A stretch of DNA of 64,000 nt from Pseudomonas monsensis. Lineage in GTDB: Bacteria > Pseudomonadota > Gammaproteobacteria > Pseudomonadales > Pseudomonadaceae. The notes below the pieces were generated by a model. That model did not search any database, was not told where the DNA came from, and worked only from the letters and a program-made list of their open reading frames with translations. The position numbers were made by a program, and so were the translations under genes. The first letter of the stretch is position 1; each line of letters opens with the position of its first letter. Positions 62,223 to 64,000 of this stretch are shown here, in pieces. The DNA lies in contig NZ_CP077087.1 in assembly GCF_014268495.2 (NCBI RefSeq), forward strand, positions 355,001-419,000, written 5' to 3'.

Positions 62223-62460
62223 AAAGTCCTCATCCTTCTGATTGGTGGTCGGCGGGCCGCAAGTGAATTCAGGCTGCTGCAATTGCCTTGGCACTTCGTG
62301 GCCAGGTCACGCCACGCCAGAGCGTAGACCGGGATTGGCAAGGTTGCCGGATGTCGTGAAAACGCCGGCCGGCATCGACGGCTCTCCTGCGCCTGACCTA
62401 AAGTGACGGGCAGGATTTGGCACCCATATCCGTGGTGACGCAGTACAGCGAGAGGCAGCA
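62223..62460. other. Divergent intergenic region
   Basis: A 238-bp gap between the collar gene (minus) and the glycosyltransferase (plus). It must hold both promoters; I could not identify their hexamers. GAGAGGC before the ATG at 62461 is the ribosome site of the glycosyltransferase. Confidence 0.6.
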
Positions 62461-64000
62461 ATGGCGCTCAACAGAGTAACGCCGGTGGGTGACACGCAGG
62501 ATCCACACGCAACCCCGGGCTCATGGTTTGGCCGTTTGCGCCTGCTTCGCTGGGCCAGAGAACACTGGCTGTTGCCCATCCTGCTGCTGGCGGCGGCCGT
62601 GCGTTTTTACGATCTGAGCGCTGCGGCGATCTGGGGCGATGAAGGGTCCAGCCTGTTGCTGGCGCGTTACTCGTTGGGCGAAATCTGGCACCACGCCGGG
62701 CGCGATGTGCATCCGCCGCTGTACTTCATGTTGCTGCACGGCTGGATTGAGCTGTTCGGTGACGGCATCTTCGCGATCCGCTGTCTCAGCGCACTGGCGG
62801 GCATTGCTGCAGTGGGGCTGGGCATCCGTCTGGTGGATCAACTGGCCACGCGCCGCGCCGCGATCTTCGCCGGGGTGTTGCTGGCGCTGTTGCCGACGGC
62901 AGTGCGCTACAGCCAGGAAGTGCGCATGTACTCACTGCTCGGGTTGTTGCTGATCGCGGCCATGCTGGCGCTGATCTACTGGATCAGGCGGCCGCAACGG
63001 CATCGCTATCTGGTGGTGTATGCGTTGTTGATGACGGCGGCGTTCTACACTCACTACTTCGCCGTGCTCGCGGCGCTGTGCCACTGGATTTATCTTGGGG
63101 CGATCCGCCTGCAGCGCGGCTACCGTTTTCGCCACATTCAGCGCGCCGACTGGTGGCTGGCCAATCTGGCCATCGTTGTGTTGTACCTGCCCTGGCTGCC
63201 CAACGTGTTCGACCTGCTGCAACATATGGAGCAGCTCAAGACCGGCGGCGATGTCGGCTGGGAAGACCCGGTCACCCTGGCATCGCTGCCTTCGATGATC
63301 TGGGCGTGGCTGACCCAGGATGATGGCGATGCTCGCTCGCTGTTGATCTTCAGCGCCTTGCCGCTGGCGTTGCTGCTGTTGGTTGCGGTGGCCGTGATGC
63401 GTGATCGCAGCGTGTCCCGTGGCAGTGTCCTGCTGGCGTTGTACACCGGCCTGCCCCTGCTGCTGGTGTTCGCGGTGTCGTTTATCACCCCGGTGTTCAT
63501 CGAGCGCTACCTGACCGCTTACGCAATGGGTTTGCCGATGCTGGCCGGGATGGCCATCGACCGCGTGTACAGTCGCATGCGGCTGTTGGCGCTGGCAGTG
63601 CTGGTGGCGCTGATCGGGGTCGAAATGGTCGGGGTGAACACAAACGCCACGGTGGACCGCAATGACCAGTTCGACCGCGTGGTGAACTACGTCAACCAGC
63701 ATTTCCAGGCAGGCGACCGGATCGTCACCAGCGACATGCTCTGGTACTTGAGCTACGTCTACTACGATCGCAGCGGCGCACGGGTTCGCCTGTACACGCC
63801 ACCGGCAGCGGATGGCCGTTCGACGCGGCCCAATGACTACGGGTTCGGCACGCTGGTGGCCGCCGATGTCTATCTGGACAGCCTTGCCGAACTGCCCGTT
63901 AACGGCCGGGTATGGCTTATTGGCACGCTGGATGATCCGCAGGAATTTTTGCCGTTGCCTGCCACTTGGCGCATCGCGGGTGAGGTCCATGCCGGCGGCG
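62461..64000 (+). CDS. GT39/ArnT-like membrane glycosyltransferase (partial, runs off the end)
   Basis: The frame is open from ATG 62461 to the end of the window (513 codons, no stop). It is a polytopic GT-C glycosyltransferase. After one hydrophobic helix comes the catalytic-type acidic motif WGDEGSS (Asp60-Glu61), then DVHPPLYFMLLHGW and YSQEVRMYSLLGLLL, the wording of the PMT_2/ArnT superfamily. About ten hydrophobic helices follow, and from about residue 400 a soluble periplasmic part begins. Such enzymes move a sugar from a polyprenyl-phosphate carrier to lipid, glycan or protein. The acceptor cannot be told. The C-terminus is missing from the window. Confidence 0.88.
   Translation, partial: MALNRVTPVGDTQDPHATPGSWFGRLRLLRWAREHWLLPILLLAAAVRFYDLSAAAIWGDEGSSLLLARYSLGEIWHHAGRDVHPPLYFMLLHGWIELFGDGIFAIRCLSALAGIAAVGLGIRLVDQLATRRAAIFAGVLLALLPTAVRYSQEVRMYSLLGLLLIAAMLALIYWIRRPQRHRYLVVYALLMTAAFYTHYFAVLAALCHWIYLGAIRLQRGYRFRHIQRADWWLANLAIVVLYLPWLPNVFDLLQHMEQLKTGGDVGWEDPVTLASLPSMIWAWLTQDDGDARSLLIFSALPLALLLLVAVAVMRDRSVSRGSVLLALYTGLPLLLVFAVSFITPVFIERYLTAYAMGLPMLAGMAIDRVYSRMRLLALAVLVALIGVEMVGVNTNATVDRNDQFDRVVNYVNQHFQAGDRIVTSDMLWYLSYVYYDRSGARVRLYTPPAADGRSTRPNDYGFGTLVAADVYLDSLAELPVNGRVWLIGTLDDPQEFLPLPATWRIAGEVHAGG

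Overview
The window looks like the chromosome of a Pseudomonas of the P. fluorescens group. The evidence is GC-rich protein-coding DNA, Pseudomonas-type 23S/5S rRNA, many REP pairs of the GCTGGCAAGCCAGC type, and a complete lapG-lapD / lapA / lapEBC biofilm locus. This placement comes from gene content and remembered family features, not from a database search.

Layout. 1-2990: 3' part of an rRNA operon (23S missing its 5' end, 5S, terminator). 3274-5154: amino-acid-type chemoreceptor. 5303-10898 (minus): four-gene operon matching mgoBCAD / pvfABCD, which makes a small diazeniumdiolate-type signal. An AT-rich, palindrome-containing control region lies upstream. 11645-12355: GntR/FCD regulator with its own promoter and operator. 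12553-40678: the Lap system. LapG (periplasmic protease), LapD (inner-membrane c-di-GMP receptor), a small conserved protein, the 6,512-residue adhesin LapA (19.5 kb, minus strand) and the type I exporter LapE-LapB-LapC. 41049-43715: TauD-like dioxygenase with an ABC ATPase and permease but no binding protein. 43915-49246: LysR regulator and an EmrAB/NodT-type drug efflux operon. 49523-54221: an unusual cassette of a periplasmic adaptor, a GAF-domain adaptor and a PqqD-like/M50 protease/lipoyl fusion, followed by an acetyltransferase. 54357-61068 (minus): VgrG, DUF4123 chaperone, two related lipoproteins (probable immunity) and a class 3 lipase, i.e. a type VI secretion effector island. 61270-62222 (minus): a DUF6916-like protein and a tail-collar protein. 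62461-64000: GT39/ArnT-like glycosyltransferase running off the end.

How the parts work together. In the known Lap model LapB-LapC-LapE export LapA, which stays in the outer membrane by its N-terminal retention module. When c-di-GMP falls, LapD releases LapG, which cuts LapA at its TAAG site. All partners are here, including a TAAG at residues 107-110 and FleQ-box-like inverted sites between lapA and lapE. The pvf/mgo operon, the T6SS island and the efflux genes add signalling, antagonism and detoxification.

The least-described parts are the M50/adaptor cassette (49523-53712), the control region of the pvf-like operon, the mosaic lipoprotein pair beside the T6SS lipase, and the exact 300-bp register and homogenisation of the LapA repeats.
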